64,000 nucleotides of DNA from Acidovorax sp. NCPPB 4044 (lineage in GTDB: Bacteria > Pseudomonadota > Gammaproteobacteria > Burkholderiales > Burkholderiaceae_C). Positions 16,659 to 24,976 of the stretch are shown here, one piece after another. The stretch's first letter is position 1, and each line of letters starts with the position of its first letter. The stretch covers positions 1,084,001-1,148,000 of the forward strand of contig NZ_JAMCOS010000001.1 of the NCBI RefSeq assembly GCF_028069655.1. The letters are read 5' to 3'. Under the pieces are notes generated by a model. That model did no database searches and was not told the origin of the DNA. It saw only the letters and a program-made list of their open reading frames with translations. The translations under genes and the position numbers were made by a program.

Positions 16659-17614
16659 CCTTGTCTTTCATGCCGCGCCGTGCCGTGCTGCCTGCCGTTG
16701 CGCTGTTGCTGGGCGTGGCGGGTGCCTCGGGGTGGGGGCCCGTGCGTGCGCAGGCTTCGCCGCCGCCAACGGTCCCGGCAGCGGCCCAGGCCACGGCGCC
16801 GGCCCCCATCGCGATCACCGACGCGCGCGGCCGCCGCGTGGTGTTCCAGAAGCCGCCGCAGCGCATCGTGAGCCTGTTGCCCTCGCTCACCGAATCGGTG
16901 TGCGAGCTGCAGCAGTGCGGGCGCCTCGTGGGCGTGGACCGCTATTCCAACTGGCCCGACGCCGTGCGCCGGCTGCCGCAGGTGGGCGGCGGCATCGACC
17001 CCCACATCGAGGCCATCGTGGCGCAGCGGCCCGACGTGGTGCTGCTGGCCGCCAGCTCCCGCGCGAGCGACCGGCTGGAGGCGCTCAGCATTCCCGTGGT
17101 GGCGCTGGAGCCCAAGACGCATGCCGACGTGCGCGCGGTGCTGGGCACGCTCGGCACGCTGCTGGGCGTGCCGCCGGAGCAGGGCGCGGAGCGCGTCTGG
17201 CGTGTGATCGATGCCGGCGTGCAGGCGGCCGCGCAGTCGCTGCCACCGCGGGCGCGCGGCGCGCGCGTGTATTTCGAGGTGAGCCGCGGCCCCTATGCGG
17301 CCGGCACGGTGTCGTTCATCGGCGAGACGCTCGCGCGCCTGGGCGCGCGCAACGTGGTGCCGCCCGCGCTGGGCCCGTTCCCGCGGCTGAACCCCGAGTT
17401 CGTCGTGCGCGCGGCGCCCGATGTGCTCATGGTGGGCAACAGCAGCATGCAGGCGCTGGTGCCGTACCCGGGCTGGGAGAGCCTGCGCGCCGTGCGCGAG
17501 CAGCGTGTGTGCGTGTTCGCGCCGGGCGAGGCCGACGTGGTGGTGCGCCCGGGCCCGCGCATGGCGGATGCCGCGCGCATCATGGCGCGCTGCCTGGCGG
17601 ACAAGGCGCCATGA
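16655..17614 (+). CDS. btuF: periplasmic cobalamin-binding protein (BtuF-like)
   Basis: A 319-residue secreted protein. A signal peptide (residues 1-32, ending VRAQA) precedes a helical-backbone metal-receptor fold. Motifs include PQRIVSLLPSLTESVCELQ, LVGVDRYSNWP, IEAIVAQRPDVVLL and the long connecting helix. It delivers corrinoids from the periplasm to BtuCD. Its start overlaps the end of cobU and its TGA overlaps the btuC ATG, so these genes form one translational string. Confidence 0.9.
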   Translation: MTLSFMPRRAVLPAVALLLGVAGASGWGPVRAQASPPPTVPAAAQATAPAPIAITDARGRRVVFQKPPQRIVSLLPSLTESVCELQQCGRLVGVDRYSNWPDAVRRLPQVGGGIDPHIEAIVAQRPDVVLLAASSRASDRLEALSIPVVALEPKTHADVRAVLGTLGTLLGVPPEQGAERVWRVIDAGVQAAAQSLPPRARGARVYFEVSRGPYAAGTVSFIGETLARLGARNVVPPALGPFPRLNPEFVVRAAPDVLMVGNSSMQALVPYPGWESLRAVREQRVCVFAPGEADVVVRPGPRMADAARIMARCLADKAP

Positions 17615-18651
17615 GCGTGCGCAAGGATTCCGCCGACGCGGCCGGTGGCGACGGCGCCCGCCGCTCCGCGTGGCTGGCCGCCGGGCTGCTGATCGCCAGC
17701 GCCGTGCTGGTGGTGCTGGGCGCGGGCGTGGGCAGCACCGGCATCGGCTTCGCCTGGGGGGCGGACGCCGATCCCGTGGCGCGCCAGATTTTGTGGGACA
17801 TCCGCCTTCCGCGCACGCTGGGCGCGTGGCTCGCCGGCGCGCTGCTGGGCCTGGCCGGCGCGGTGGCGCAGGGGCTCTTTCGCAATCCGCTGGCCGATCC
17901 GTACCTGCTGGGCAGCGCCTCGGGCGCCGCGCTGGGCGGGGCGCTGGCGATGGCGTTCTTCGGCCTGTCGCCCACGGCGGCGCAGTGGCTCGCGCGGCTG
18001 GGCGTCACGGGCATGGCGTTCCTGGGCGCGGTGGCGGCGGTGCTGCTCACGCTGGTGCTGGCGCGCGGCGTGCAGCACACCCTGCGGCTGCTGCTGGCCG
18101 GCGTGATCGTGGGCGTGGTGCTGGGCGCCGCGCGCGACCTGGTGGAGCTGGCCTCGCCCGACATCCTGCAGGCCATGCAGGCCTTCACGCTCGGCAGTAC
18201 CAGCTTCGTGGGCTGGATCGCCTGCGGCCTGATGGCGGGCGCGTGGGCCCTCAGCGCGGGCGCCGCCTGGGTGCTGGCGCGCGCGCTCGACGGCCTGGTG
18301 CTCGGCGAGGCCACGGCGGCCAGCCTGGGCCTGCCGCTCGCGCCGATGCGCGCCGGGCTCGTGGCCGCGATGGCGCTCGCCACCGGCACGGCCGTGGCGC
18401 AGACCGGGCTGATCGCCTTCGTCGGCCTGGCCGCGCCGCACCTCGTGCGCTCGATCGCGCCGTGCACGCACCAGCGCCACGGGGTGCTGGCCAGCCTGAT
18501 GGGCGCGGTGCTGCTGCTGGCGGCCGACATCCTCGCGCGCTGGATCCTGGCGCCGCAGGAGCTGCCGGTGGGCGTGCTCACGGCCGCGCTGGGCGGCAGC
18601 TACCTGCTGTGGCTCATGCACCGCCGCACGCAGCTCGGCCGGGGTCTGTAA
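17611..18651 (+). CDS. btuC: cobalamin ABC transporter permease (BtuC/FecCD family)
   Basis: A 346-residue polytopic inner-membrane protein with about ten helices. It carries the FecCD-family motifs RLPRTLGAWLAGALLGLAGA, FRNPLADPYLLG, GEATAASLGLP, FVGLAAPHLVR and the C-terminal ELPVGVLTAALGGSYLLWL. It forms the translocation path for B12. It overlaps btuF by 4 bases. Its TAA ends at the first base of a dispersed repeat that carries the start of the ATPase gene. Confidence 0.93.
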   Translation: MSVRKDSADAAGGDGARRSAWLAAGLLIASAVLVVLGAGVGSTGIGFAWGADADPVARQILWDIRLPRTLGAWLAGALLGLAGAVAQGLFRNPLADPYLLGSASGAALGGALAMAFFGLSPTAAQWLARLGVTGMAFLGAVAAVLLTLVLARGVQHTLRLLLAGVIVGVVLGAARDLVELASPDILQAMQAFTLGSTSFVGWIACGLMAGAWALSAGAAWVLARALDGLVLGEATAASLGLPLAPMRAGLVAAMALATGTAVAQTGLIAFVGLAAPHLVRSIAPCTHQRHGVLASLMGAVLLLAADILARWILAPQELPVGVLTAALGGSYLLWLMHRRTQLGRGL

Positions 18652-18715
18652 TTGCTATGAAAAATATAGCAATCTCTTCAATGGATCTGGCGGCATCCCT
18701 CGGAAATGCCTCCAT
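18651..18715 (-). repeat. dispersed GCTAT palindrome repeat, copy forming the start of btuD
   Basis: Inverted copy of the repeat: palindrome ATTGCTATGAAAAATATAGC at 18651, then AATCTCTTCAATGGATCTGG and CGGCATCC. The ATG of the downstream ATPase lies inside the palindrome. Confidence 0.8.
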
Positions 18716-19454
18716 ATTGCACGGCGTGGACCTGCAGTTGCCCGCCGGCTCCTGGACCAGCGTGGTGGGCCCCAACGGCGCGGGCAAGTCCACGCTGCTG
18801 AAGGCGCTGGCCGGCCTGCTGCCGCGCGGCGCGGTGCGCGGGCAGGTGGAGCTGCTCGGCCGCCCGCTCGCGCACTGGGGCGCGCGCGAGCGGGCCCGGC
18901 ACCTCGCCTGGCTGGGCCAGGGCGAGCCCGGTGGCGACGAGATCCCCGCCTACGAGGTGGCCATGCTCGGCCGCCTGCCGCACCGGCCGTGGCTCGCTCC
19001 GCCGGGCCCCGCCGACCATGCCGCGGTGCGCGCGGCGATGCAGGCCACCCAGGCCTGGGAATGGCGCGACCGGCCGCTCGCGCAACTGTCGGGCGGCGAG
19101 CGCCAGCGCGTGCTGCTGGCGCGCGCGCTCGCCGTGCAGGCCCGCGTGCTGCTCATGGACGAGCCGCTCGCCCACCTCGACCCACCCCACCAGGCCGACT
19201 GGCTGCGCACCGTGCGCGCGCTGGCGCGGCAGGGCTGCGCGGTGGTGAGCGTGCTGCACGAGGTATCGTTCGCGCTGCAGGCCGATGCGCTGGTCATCCT
19301 GGCCGCGGGCCGCGTGTTCCACCATGGCCCGTGCGCCGATCCGGCCACCCACACCGCGCTGGAGGCCGTCTTCGGCCACCGCATCCGCGTGCACGCGGTG
19401 GACGGGCTGCACGTGGCCGTGCCCCGCGTGGAAGGGCCGCCGCCCGCGGCGTGA
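18657..19454 (+). CDS. btuD: cobalamin ABC transporter ATP-binding protein (BtuD-like)
   Basis: A 265-residue ABC ATPase. It has Walker A GPNGAGKSTLLK, the signature LSGGERQRV, Walker B VLLMDEPLAHLD and the switch histidine in VSVLHEVS. It powers BtuC. The first 20 or so residues (MKNIAISSMDLAASLGNASI) are encoded by a dispersed intergenic repeat whose palindrome supplies the ATG; the family-typical sequence resumes at LHGVDLQLPAG. A shorter in-frame start would remove the first strand of the fold, so the repeat-encoded N-terminus is likely used. Confidence 0.92.
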   Translation: MKNIAISSMDLAASLGNASILHGVDLQLPAGSWTSVVGPNGAGKSTLLKALAGLLPRGAVRGQVELLGRPLAHWGARERARHLAWLGQGEPGGDEIPAYEVAMLGRLPHRPWLAPPGPADHAAVRAAMQATQAWEWRDRPLAQLSGGERQRVLLARALAVQARVLLMDEPLAHLDPPHQADWLRTVRALARQGCAVVSVLHEVSFALQADALVILAAGRVFHHGPCADPATHTALEAVFGHRIRVHAVDGLHVAVPRVEGPPPAA

Positions 19455-19514
19455 CGCGCGCGGCGGCACCGGCCCGTTGTCCCTCCTGTCTTTTTCCTAG
19501 CTTTTCATCCGGCC

Positions 19515-20084
19515 ATGCAGATCGAATCTCCTCCCACCGAGCGCCGCTCGGACAAACCCGAAGGCGAGCGCCGCGGCCTCGTGCTGGTGAACACCGGCGA
19601 CGGCAAGGGCAAGAGCACGGCCGCCTTCGGCCTCGCGCTGCGCGCCCACGGCCGCGGCAAGGCGGTGAAGATCTTCCAGTTCATGAAGGTGCCGAGCGCG
19701 CGCTTCGGCGAGCACCGCATGTTCGAGCAGCTCGGCATTCCCATCGAGGGCCTGGGCGACGGCTTCAGCTGGAAGAGCCGCGACCTGGAGCACTCGGCCG
19801 AACTCGCGCGCGCGGGCTGGGAGCGTGCGCGTGCCGCGATCCTGGGCGGGGAGCACTTCCTCGTGGTGCTCGACGAGGTGACCTACCCGCTCATCTATGG
19901 CTGGCTGCCGCTCGCCGACGTGCTGCAGGCGCTGCGCGAGCGCCCGCGCGACGTGCACGTGGTGCTCACCGGCCGCCGCTGCCCGCAGGAGCTGATCGAC
20001 CTGGCCGACACCGTGACCGAAATGGCGCTGGTCAAGCACGCGTTCCAGGCCGGCGTGCCCGCGCAGCGCGGGATCGAGGACTGA
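19515..20084 (+). CDS. cobO: cob(I)yrinic acid a,c-diamide adenosyltransferase
   Basis: A 189-residue CobA/CobO/BtuR-type enzyme that adds the 5'-deoxyadenosyl group to Co(I) corrinoids. It has the P-loop [20 protein letters not shown], the FQFMK segment, [10 protein letters not shown] (Walker B) and [22 protein letters not shown]. Length and motifs are complete. It lies 60 bases after btuD on the same strand. Confidence 0.96.
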   Translation: MQIESPPTERRSDKPEGERRGLVLVNTGDGKGKSTAAFGLALRAHGRGKAVKIFQFMKVPSARFGEHRMFEQLGIPIEGLGDGFSWKSRDLEHSAELARAGWERARAAILGGEHFLVVLDEVTYPLIYGWLPLADVLQALRERPRDVHVVLTGRRCPQELIDLADTVTEMALVKHAFQAGVPAQRGIED

Positions 20085-20091
20085 TGGAACG

Positions 20092-20175
20092 CCCCTTTGA
20101 GCGGCTGCGCCGCTTCCCCGCGCTCCCGCCGCACCGCGTGCGGCTGGCAGGGGGACGACGCCAGTGGCCCGGCAG
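20092..20175 (+). repeat. GAGCGGCTGCGCCGC dispersed repeat, copy 1
   Basis: Intergenic GC-rich element between cobO and bluB beginning CCCCTTTGAGCGGCTGCGCC and later containing AGGGGGACGACGCC and GTGGCCCGGC. The same order of blocks recurs at about 32712-32810. The shared first block is itself a hairpin (GCGGC-TGC-GCCGC). Ends approximate. Confidence 0.55.
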
Positions 20176-20216
20176 CAGGGCGCCAGGGACGACGAACCGG
20201 GAAACAGCACACCGTG

Positions 20217-20990
20217 ATGCCTGAAGAAGAATCCGCCGGCCAGGGCACGGGCCGGCCCTACAGCGACGCGGAGCGCGACGCCGTCTACCGCGCCATCCAC
20301 GAGCGGCGCGACATGCGGCACTTCGCGGGCGGCACGGTGGCACCCACCGTGCTGGAGCGCCTGCTGCGCGCCGCGCACCACGGCCCGAGCGTGGGCTTCA
20401 TGCAGCCCTGGCGCTTCATCCGCATCGCCGACCCCGCGCTGCGCCGGCGACTGCATGCCTGCGTGGAGGCCGAGCGGCTGCGCACGGCCGGCGTGCTGGG
20501 CAGCGAGGCACCGCCGCGCGGGCGCCCCGCGCTGCAGGGCGCCGGACGCGGCGAAGAGTTCCTGCGGCTCAAGCTCGAAGGCCTGCTCGATGCGGCCGAG
20601 CTGATCGCCGTGGCGCTGGCCGACGGGCGCGAGGCCCACGTCTTCGGCCGCCGCACCATGCCGCACATGGACATCGCCTCGGTGGGCTGCGCCATCGAGA
20701 ACCTGTGGCTCGCCGCGCGCGCCGAGGGGCTGGGCCTGGGCTGGGTGTCGATCTTCGACCCGGCCGAGGTGGCAGCCCTGCTGGGCCTGCCGCCCGGCGC
20801 CGAGCCCGTGGCGCTGCTGTGCCTGGGGCCGGTGCACGATTTCTACCCCGCGCCGATGCTGGAGCGCGAGCGCTGGGCGCGCCGCGCGCCGCTCGCCTCC
20901 GTGGTGTTCGAGGGCGCCTGGGGCCGCCCTGCAGCGTGGCTCGCGGGCGAAGGACCGCAGGACGCCGTGCCCGGTCAGCGCGATGGCTGA
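20217..20990 (+). CDS. bluB: 5,6-dimethylbenzimidazole synthase
   Basis: A 257-residue flavin-dependent enzyme of the nitroreductase fold that cleaves reduced FMN to 5,6-dimethylbenzimidazole, the lower ligand of B12. Typical segments are RRDMRHFAGGTV, AAHHGPSVGFMQPWRFI, MDIASVGCAIENLWLAARAEGLGLGWVSIFD and PVALLCLGPV. The ATG at 20217 is preferred; a GTG one codon upstream and a longer open frame also exist. Its end overlaps cobD by 8 bases. Confidence 0.94.
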   Translation: MPEEESAGQGTGRPYSDAERDAVYRAIHERRDMRHFAGGTVAPTVLERLLRAAHHGPSVGFMQPWRFIRIADPALRRRLHACVEAERLRTAGVLGSEAPPRGRPALQGAGRGEEFLRLKLEGLLDAAELIAVALADGREAHVFGRRTMPHMDIASVGCAIENLWLAARAEGLGLGWVSIFDPAEVAALLGLPPGAEPVALLCLGPVHDFYPAPMLERERWARRAPLASVVFEGAWGRPAAWLAGEGPQDAVPGQRDG

Positions 20991-21990
20991 GGTGGCTGCC
21001 GCGCTGCTGCATGCGGCGGGGGCCGCGCTGCCCTGGGCGCTGGCCCTGGTGCTGGCGCTCGCGATCGATGGGTGGTGGGGCGAGCCGCCCGCGGCCCTGC
21101 ACCCCGTCGTCTGGATGGGCCGGGCGCTGCACTGGTGCGGCGCGCGCATCGCACCCGCGCAGCCGCGCGCGGACGATCGGCGGGCCTTCGCGCTGGGCGC
21201 CGCGGCATGGCTGCTGCTGGCCGCGCTGGTGGGCGGCACGGCCTGGGCGCTGGAACGCTCCACGCTGGAGCTGCCGCTGCTGCTGGCGGTGCCCGTGCTG
21301 GCGCTGCTGTTCAAGCCGTTGTTCGCCTGGCGCATGCTGCGCGGCGAGGTGCTGGCGGTGGAGTCGGCGCTGTCGCAATCGCTGCCGGCCGGGCGCGAGC
21401 GGCTCGCGCGCCTCGTGAGCCGCGACGTGCATGCGCTGCAGGCCGTGCAGGTGCGCGAATCGGCCATCGAATCGCTGGCCGAGAACCTGAACGACTCGGT
21501 GGTGGCGCCGCTCTTCTGGTTCGTGCTGCTGGGGCTACCGGGCGCGGCGCTCTACCGCTTCGCCAACACCGCCGATGCCATGTGGGGCTACCCCGGCATG
21601 CGCGGAGGCCGCTATTGGCAGTGGGCCGGCAAGTGGGCCGCGCGCGCGGACGACGTGCTCTCCTGGGTGCCGGCCCGCATCACCGCGGCGCTGCTGTTGC
21701 TGGGCGCGCGCGGCGTGCGCTGGGCGGCCGTGGCCCGGCAGGCGCGCAAGACCCCGTCGCCCAACAGCGGCTGGCCCATGGCGGCCATGGCGCTGGCCTT
21801 GGGGGTGCGCCTGGCCAAGCCGGGTGTCTACACGCTGCACCGCCGCGGCCGCCGCGCCGCGCCGCTGCACACGCGCCGCGCCGCCACGCTGGCGGGCGAG
21901 GCCGTGCTGCTGTGCGTGCCGCTCGCGCTGGCTGCGCTGTGGCTGCGGGAACTGCTGCGCGCGGCGCTGGCGGCAGGGTGGGGCGCATGA
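20983..21990 (+). CDS. cobD: adenosylcobinamide-phosphate synthase (CobD/CbiB)
   Basis: A 335-residue integral membrane protein that joins the aminopropanol arm to cobyric acid. Family motifs include GEPPAALHPVVWMGR, VSRDVHALQAVQVRESAIES, ENLNDSVVAPLFWF and ANTADAMWGYPG, with several membrane helices. It overlaps both neighbours (bluB by 8 bases, cobC by 4). Confidence 0.95.
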   Translation: MAEVAAALLHAAGAALPWALALVLALAIDGWWGEPPAALHPVVWMGRALHWCGARIAPAQPRADDRRAFALGAAAWLLLAALVGGTAWALERSTLELPLLLAVPVLALLFKPLFAWRMLRGEVLAVESALSQSLPAGRERLARLVSRDVHALQAVQVRESAIESLAENLNDSVVAPLFWFVLLGLPGAALYRFANTADAMWGYPGMRGGRYWQWAGKWAARADDVLSWVPARITAALLLLGARGVRWAAVARQARKTPSPNSGWPMAAMALALGVRLAKPGVYTLHRRGRRAAPLHTRRAATLAGEAVLLCVPLALAALWLRELLRAALAAGWGA

Positions 21991-23021
21991 GGCTGCCGGA
22001 GCCTTCGCCCGTGCACGGCGGCCCCGACGCGCAGGGCGTGCCGCTGCACGACTTCTCCACCAACGCGAATGCCTGCGGCCCCTGCCCGGTGGCGCTGGCG
22101 GCCGTGCAGGGCGTCGATGCGTCGCGCTACCCCGACCCGGCCTACACCGCACTGCGCGAGGCCCTGGGCGCATGGCACGGCGTGGCGCCGGCGCGCATCG
22201 TGATCGCCGCGAGCGCGAGCGAATTCATCCACCGCCTGGCCGCCTGGGCCGCGCGGCGCGGCCTGGCCGGCGTGGCGGTGCCCGCGCACGGCTATGGCGA
22301 CTACACGCGCGCCGCGGCGGCCTGGGGCCTGCGCGTGGGGCGGTTTCCGGATGCGGGCCCCGGGCCGGTGCTCCACTGGGCCTGCGACCCCGGCAGCCCG
22401 CTGGGCACGCCCGACCCGGCCCTGGCCGCGTGGCGCGCACAGGAGAGGGACGGCCATGCGGGCCCGGACGGCGGCCTGCGCATCGTCGACTGCGCCTACG
22501 CGCCGCTGCGGCTGGATCCGCCCGGTGCCGGCGATGCACTGCCCGCGGGTGCGTGGCAGCTCTGGACGCCCAACAAGGCCCTCGGCCTCACGGGCGTGCG
22601 CGCGGCCTATGCCGTCGCCCCGCGCCACGCATCGCCGGACGAAGTCGCCGCGCTGCAGTCGCTGGCGCCGTCCTGGCCCGTGGGCGCGCACGGCGTGGCG
22701 ATGCTCTCGGCCTGGGTGGCGCCGGACGTGCAGCGCTGGCTGGCCGGCACGCTGGACACGCTGCGCGCGTGGAAGGCGGCGCAGCAGGCGCTGTGCGCGG
22801 ACATGGGGTGGGAGGTGGGGCCGGGGAGCGCTGCCAACTACTTCGTGGCGCAGCCGCCTGTCCCCGATCTGGAATCGCGGCTGCGCGCGTTGCGCGATGA
22901 GGGCGTCAAGCTGCGCGACTGCGCATCCTTCGGACTGCCGGGCTGGGTCAGGCTCGGGGTGCTCGGCCCCGCAAGCGGGCAGGCCCTCCAGCGAGCCTGG
23001 CGCGCGTCCGGGCCCGTGTAG
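21987..23021 (+). CDS. cobC: PLP-dependent threonine-phosphate decarboxylase / CobC-type aminotransferase
   Basis: A 344-residue class I/II aminotransferase-fold protein. It has the N-terminal FSTNANACGP segment and the PLP lysine in LWTPNKALGLTGVRAAY (K197). It makes (R)-1-amino-2-propanol phosphate, the substrate of CobD, and its gene overlaps cobD. The naming follows the Pseudomonas scheme (cobC), equivalent to Salmonella cobD. It is the last gene before the cob cluster is interrupted. Confidence 0.9.
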   Translation: MRLPEPSPVHGGPDAQGVPLHDFSTNANACGPCPVALAAVQGVDASRYPDPAYTALREALGAWHGVAPARIVIAASASEFIHRLAAWAARRGLAGVAVPAHGYGDYTRAAAAWGLRVGRFPDAGPGPVLHWACDPGSPLGTPDPALAAWRAQERDGHAGPDGGLRIVDCAYAPLRLDPPGAGDALPAGAWQLWTPNKALGLTGVRAAYAVAPRHASPDEVAALQSLAPSWPVGAHGVAMLSAWVAPDVQRWLAGTLDTLRAWKAAQQALCADMGWEVGPGSAANYFVAQPPVPDLESRLRALRDEGVKLRDCASFGLPGWVRLGVLGPASGQALQRAWRASGPV

Positions 23022-23080
23022 ATCGAAACCGGGCACCCCGTGCGGCCATGCGGGCTGCGCGCTTTCGATAAATACTCTTT

Positions 23081-23110
23081 TCGCTGTCGCTGTCGCTGTC
23101 GCTGTCGCTG
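23081..23110. repeat. hexanucleotide tandem repeat (TCGCTG)5
   Basis: Five perfect TCGCTG units between cobC and the effector gene. On the minus strand, in the frame that follows the effector's stop, they would read as alternating Ser-Asp. Hexamers preserve frame on slippage. Confidence 0.9.
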
Positions 23111-23111
23111 A

Positions 23112-23245
23112 CCTGGCGGATGTCATCCAAGAGCGGGCCGGACAATCGGGCATCGCGGGTTCCGAAGATCATCAGGCTCTCGTTGGAGCGATAGCGGGAT
23201 GGGCCGTCGAGACTGTAGGAGCCGGTCACGGCGTCGGTGAGCCAA
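23112..23245 (-). pseudogene. possible frameshifted C-terminal tail of the effector gene
   Basis: Immediately after the effector stop (23246), a different minus-strand frame is open and reads like genuine protein: WLTDAVTGSYSLDG, then YRSNESLMIFGTRDARL, then SGPLLDDIRQ, and finally the (SD)n tract. The frame opens only just upstream of the stop (a TGA lies at about 23265) and runs on antisense into cobC. The simplest reading is a 1-2 base indel near the present stop that cut off the native C-terminus; a short separate gene is the alternative. Confidence 0.4.
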
Positions 23246-24748
23246 TCATGGTGGCGTTTGGTCGTTGCGTGGCGTGTTCAGCGGGTCCCAGAGAGAGATC
23301 CGATGCGCCGAGCCCAGGCCGAAAATGCTCGCTGCGGATGCTTGAGAGGGCGTGCTTCGGCCGGCTGCATCGTTGTGCGAATCCATCGCGCGCTGCAATA
23401 GCGAAGCGGCGCCCGTGTTGCAGTTGCCTACCTTGTCGGAGGCGTGCGGTGGCAGGCGCTGGAAGCGCGGAGTGGATGCGGACAGGGCATGGCGCCGGTC
23501 GGTATCCGCGATGGGCGGCTGCTCCCCGGACGGAACACCCGATCCATCGCGCCCCATCAATTCGTCTTGGTAGAGTTGGTGCAACAGGAATTGCTGCCGC
23601 GCATGCATCAGGTCGAGACTGCCGGCGCCGGTGATTTCCTTGAAGTAGGCCTTGCGCCCGAATGCCTTGGGAGGATTCTCGAAAGCGCGCAGATCCCTCT
23701 CGGGTGCGGGCGGCTTCTCCACTCTGAAATCCCCGCTTTTCTTCGGCCAAAGTTCCATGGTGTGCATGGGAAGAAGCCGGTAGATCGACGTCACTTCCTT
23801 GTGGATGTCGGCCGGATCGACTGTTTCACCGCGCGCGAGGCGATAGGCTGTATAGAAGTCCTCGCGACTGGCGAACCGCTCTCCTGCGAGTTGCGCGAGT
23901 ACTTGACGGACATGCTCCGGATAGCGTTGGTCGCCGGCTTGTCCCATTTTGGACAGAAGACGCTTCATTGCGCTTTCGTCCAGAACCACGGGCCCGCGCA
24001 GAGGATCCCCGCCAACTCCATAAAGTACCGCGCCGCTCTTGCGGCCCTTGCCTGGATCGCCCGCCACCACGTAGCCGTGCGTCGGAATGGCGTAGCCCCG
24101 CGTATTTCGATTGACGTAATGGACGGGAACTTTGCGCAGCGATTCGATGCCGTGGGATTGCATTTCTTCGAGAACCGCAGAAAAGGCCTCGCGCTCCTTG
24201 CCGGGCGGCAGGCCTGGAAACTTGGGCGGTAGCCGGACATCGACGATGGTGCCATCGTGATCCCGGCGCAGTTCCATGACGGCCGACTTGCCCGCGACGC
24301 GCTGGGTGCAGCGCGTCCAGCCATCGCCGAGATCCAGTTGCGATGGCTTTGGACCGCCGGATGCTCCTGCCATGAAACGAATGAAGTCCGCAGCTTGGTC
24401 TTGGGAAGTTCTCGATCCGACGAACTGGCGAACCTTGTTGGCCGCTTTCTCCAGAATGCCTCGACCCTGCGTCCAATCCAGACGGGATCGTTCTCTGACG
24501 ATGGACCCGGTGTCCCGCAGCACATGGGGATCGATGCGATGTTCCGCGGCATTAGGGTTGCCCCGCCTGCTATCGGATTTATTCCCGGCTCCGGCACTCC
24601 GTGTAGGCAGATCGGGCGGACGGGGCAAGGCCGGTTGACTGGAACTGCTGCTTGCAGCTTCGCCGCTCCGCTGCATTTCGGACGCGGGCAGCCGAGACGA
24701 GGTTGAGGCTGCTGAACGATGCAGACCCGGTGTGTTGGACATGGCCAT
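23246..24748 (-). CDS. candidate type III secreted effector, unknown function
   Basis: A 500-residue protein of unrecognised family. The first 55 residues are Ser/Ala/Pro-rich and almost free of acidic residues at the start (MAMSNTPGLHRSAASTSSRL, then a five-serine run), as in type III secretion signals; the rest is soluble with no membrane segment. Conserved-looking blocks include VPVHYVNRNTRGYAIPTHGY, VLYGVGGDPLRGPVVLDESA and ITGAGSLDLMHARQQFLLHQ. A perfect PIP box lies 78 bases upstream. Base composition is visibly less GC-rich than the flanking cob genes, and the gene points against the cob operon it interrupts, suggesting transfer. The C-terminus may be truncated by a frameshift. Confidence 0.75.
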   Translation of the reverse strand: MAMSNTPGLHRSAASTSSRLPASEMQRSGEAASSSSSQPALPRPPDLPTRSAGAGNKSDSRRGNPNAAEHRIDPHVLRDTGSIVRERSRLDWTQGRGILEKAANKVRQFVGSRTSQDQAADFIRFMAGASGGPKPSQLDLGDGWTRCTQRVAGKSAVMELRRDHDGTIVDVRLPPKFPGLPPGKEREAFSAVLEEMQSHGIESLRKVPVHYVNRNTRGYAIPTHGYVVAGDPGKGRKSGAVLYGVGGDPLRGPVVLDESAMKRLLSKMGQAGDQRYPEHVRQVLAQLAGERFASREDFYTAYRLARGETVDPADIHKEVTSIYRLLPMHTMELWPKKSGDFRVEKPPAPERDLRAFENPPKAFGRKAYFKEITGAGSLDLMHARQQFLLHQLYQDELMGRDGSGVPSGEQPPIADTDRRHALSASTPRFQRLPPHASDKVGNCNTGAASLLQRAMDSHNDAAGRSTPSQASAASIFGLGSAHRISLWDPLNTPRNDQTPP

Positions 24749-24789
24749 TGGTGATCTTTGGGAATTGCCGGGAACAAAATGTCATGCGA

Positions 24790-24795
24790 TGTTTC
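24790..24795 (-). promoter_or_regulatory. -10-like hexamer downstream of PIP box 1
   Basis: On the minus strand AAACAT begins 31 bases after the PIP box, the spacing expected for the YANNNT element of HrpX promoters (30-32). It differs from YANNNT only at the first base. Coordinates to within a base or two. Confidence 0.45.
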
Positions 24796-24825
24796 CGCGG
24801 CACTCCGGAGTGCCCGCGCAGCATT

Positions 24826-24850
24826 GCGAAGGCATTCCTTGAAGTGCGAA
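24826..24850 (-). promoter_or_regulatory. perfect PIP box 1 (TTCGC-N15-TTCGC)
   Basis: On the minus strand TTCGC, exactly 15 bases, TTCGC. This is the plant-inducible-promoter box bound by the AraC-type regulator HrpX/HrpB in Xanthomonas, Ralstonia and Acidovorax. It points at the candidate effector gene (start 24748), 78 bases away. Confidence 0.85.
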
Positions 24851-24976
24851 GTTTCCTGCCGGCCGAAGGCTTCGTCTCGGTGCGCGGGGTTTTCGCCGAC
24901 ATCGATCGGGGCCGGACGGGAAGGGTGCTCGCCCGCGTCTGCTCGGAAAATCGCCGTTTTAAGCGATGGAGAAACC

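Noticed and set aside
22948..23229. A separate 93-codon minus-strand gene with an SD-repeat overlapping the cobC 3' end
   Set aside because: Its second half is antisense to cobC and its start would be a GTG with no ribosome site. The first part is better explained as a displaced C-terminus of the effector candidate, reported as such.
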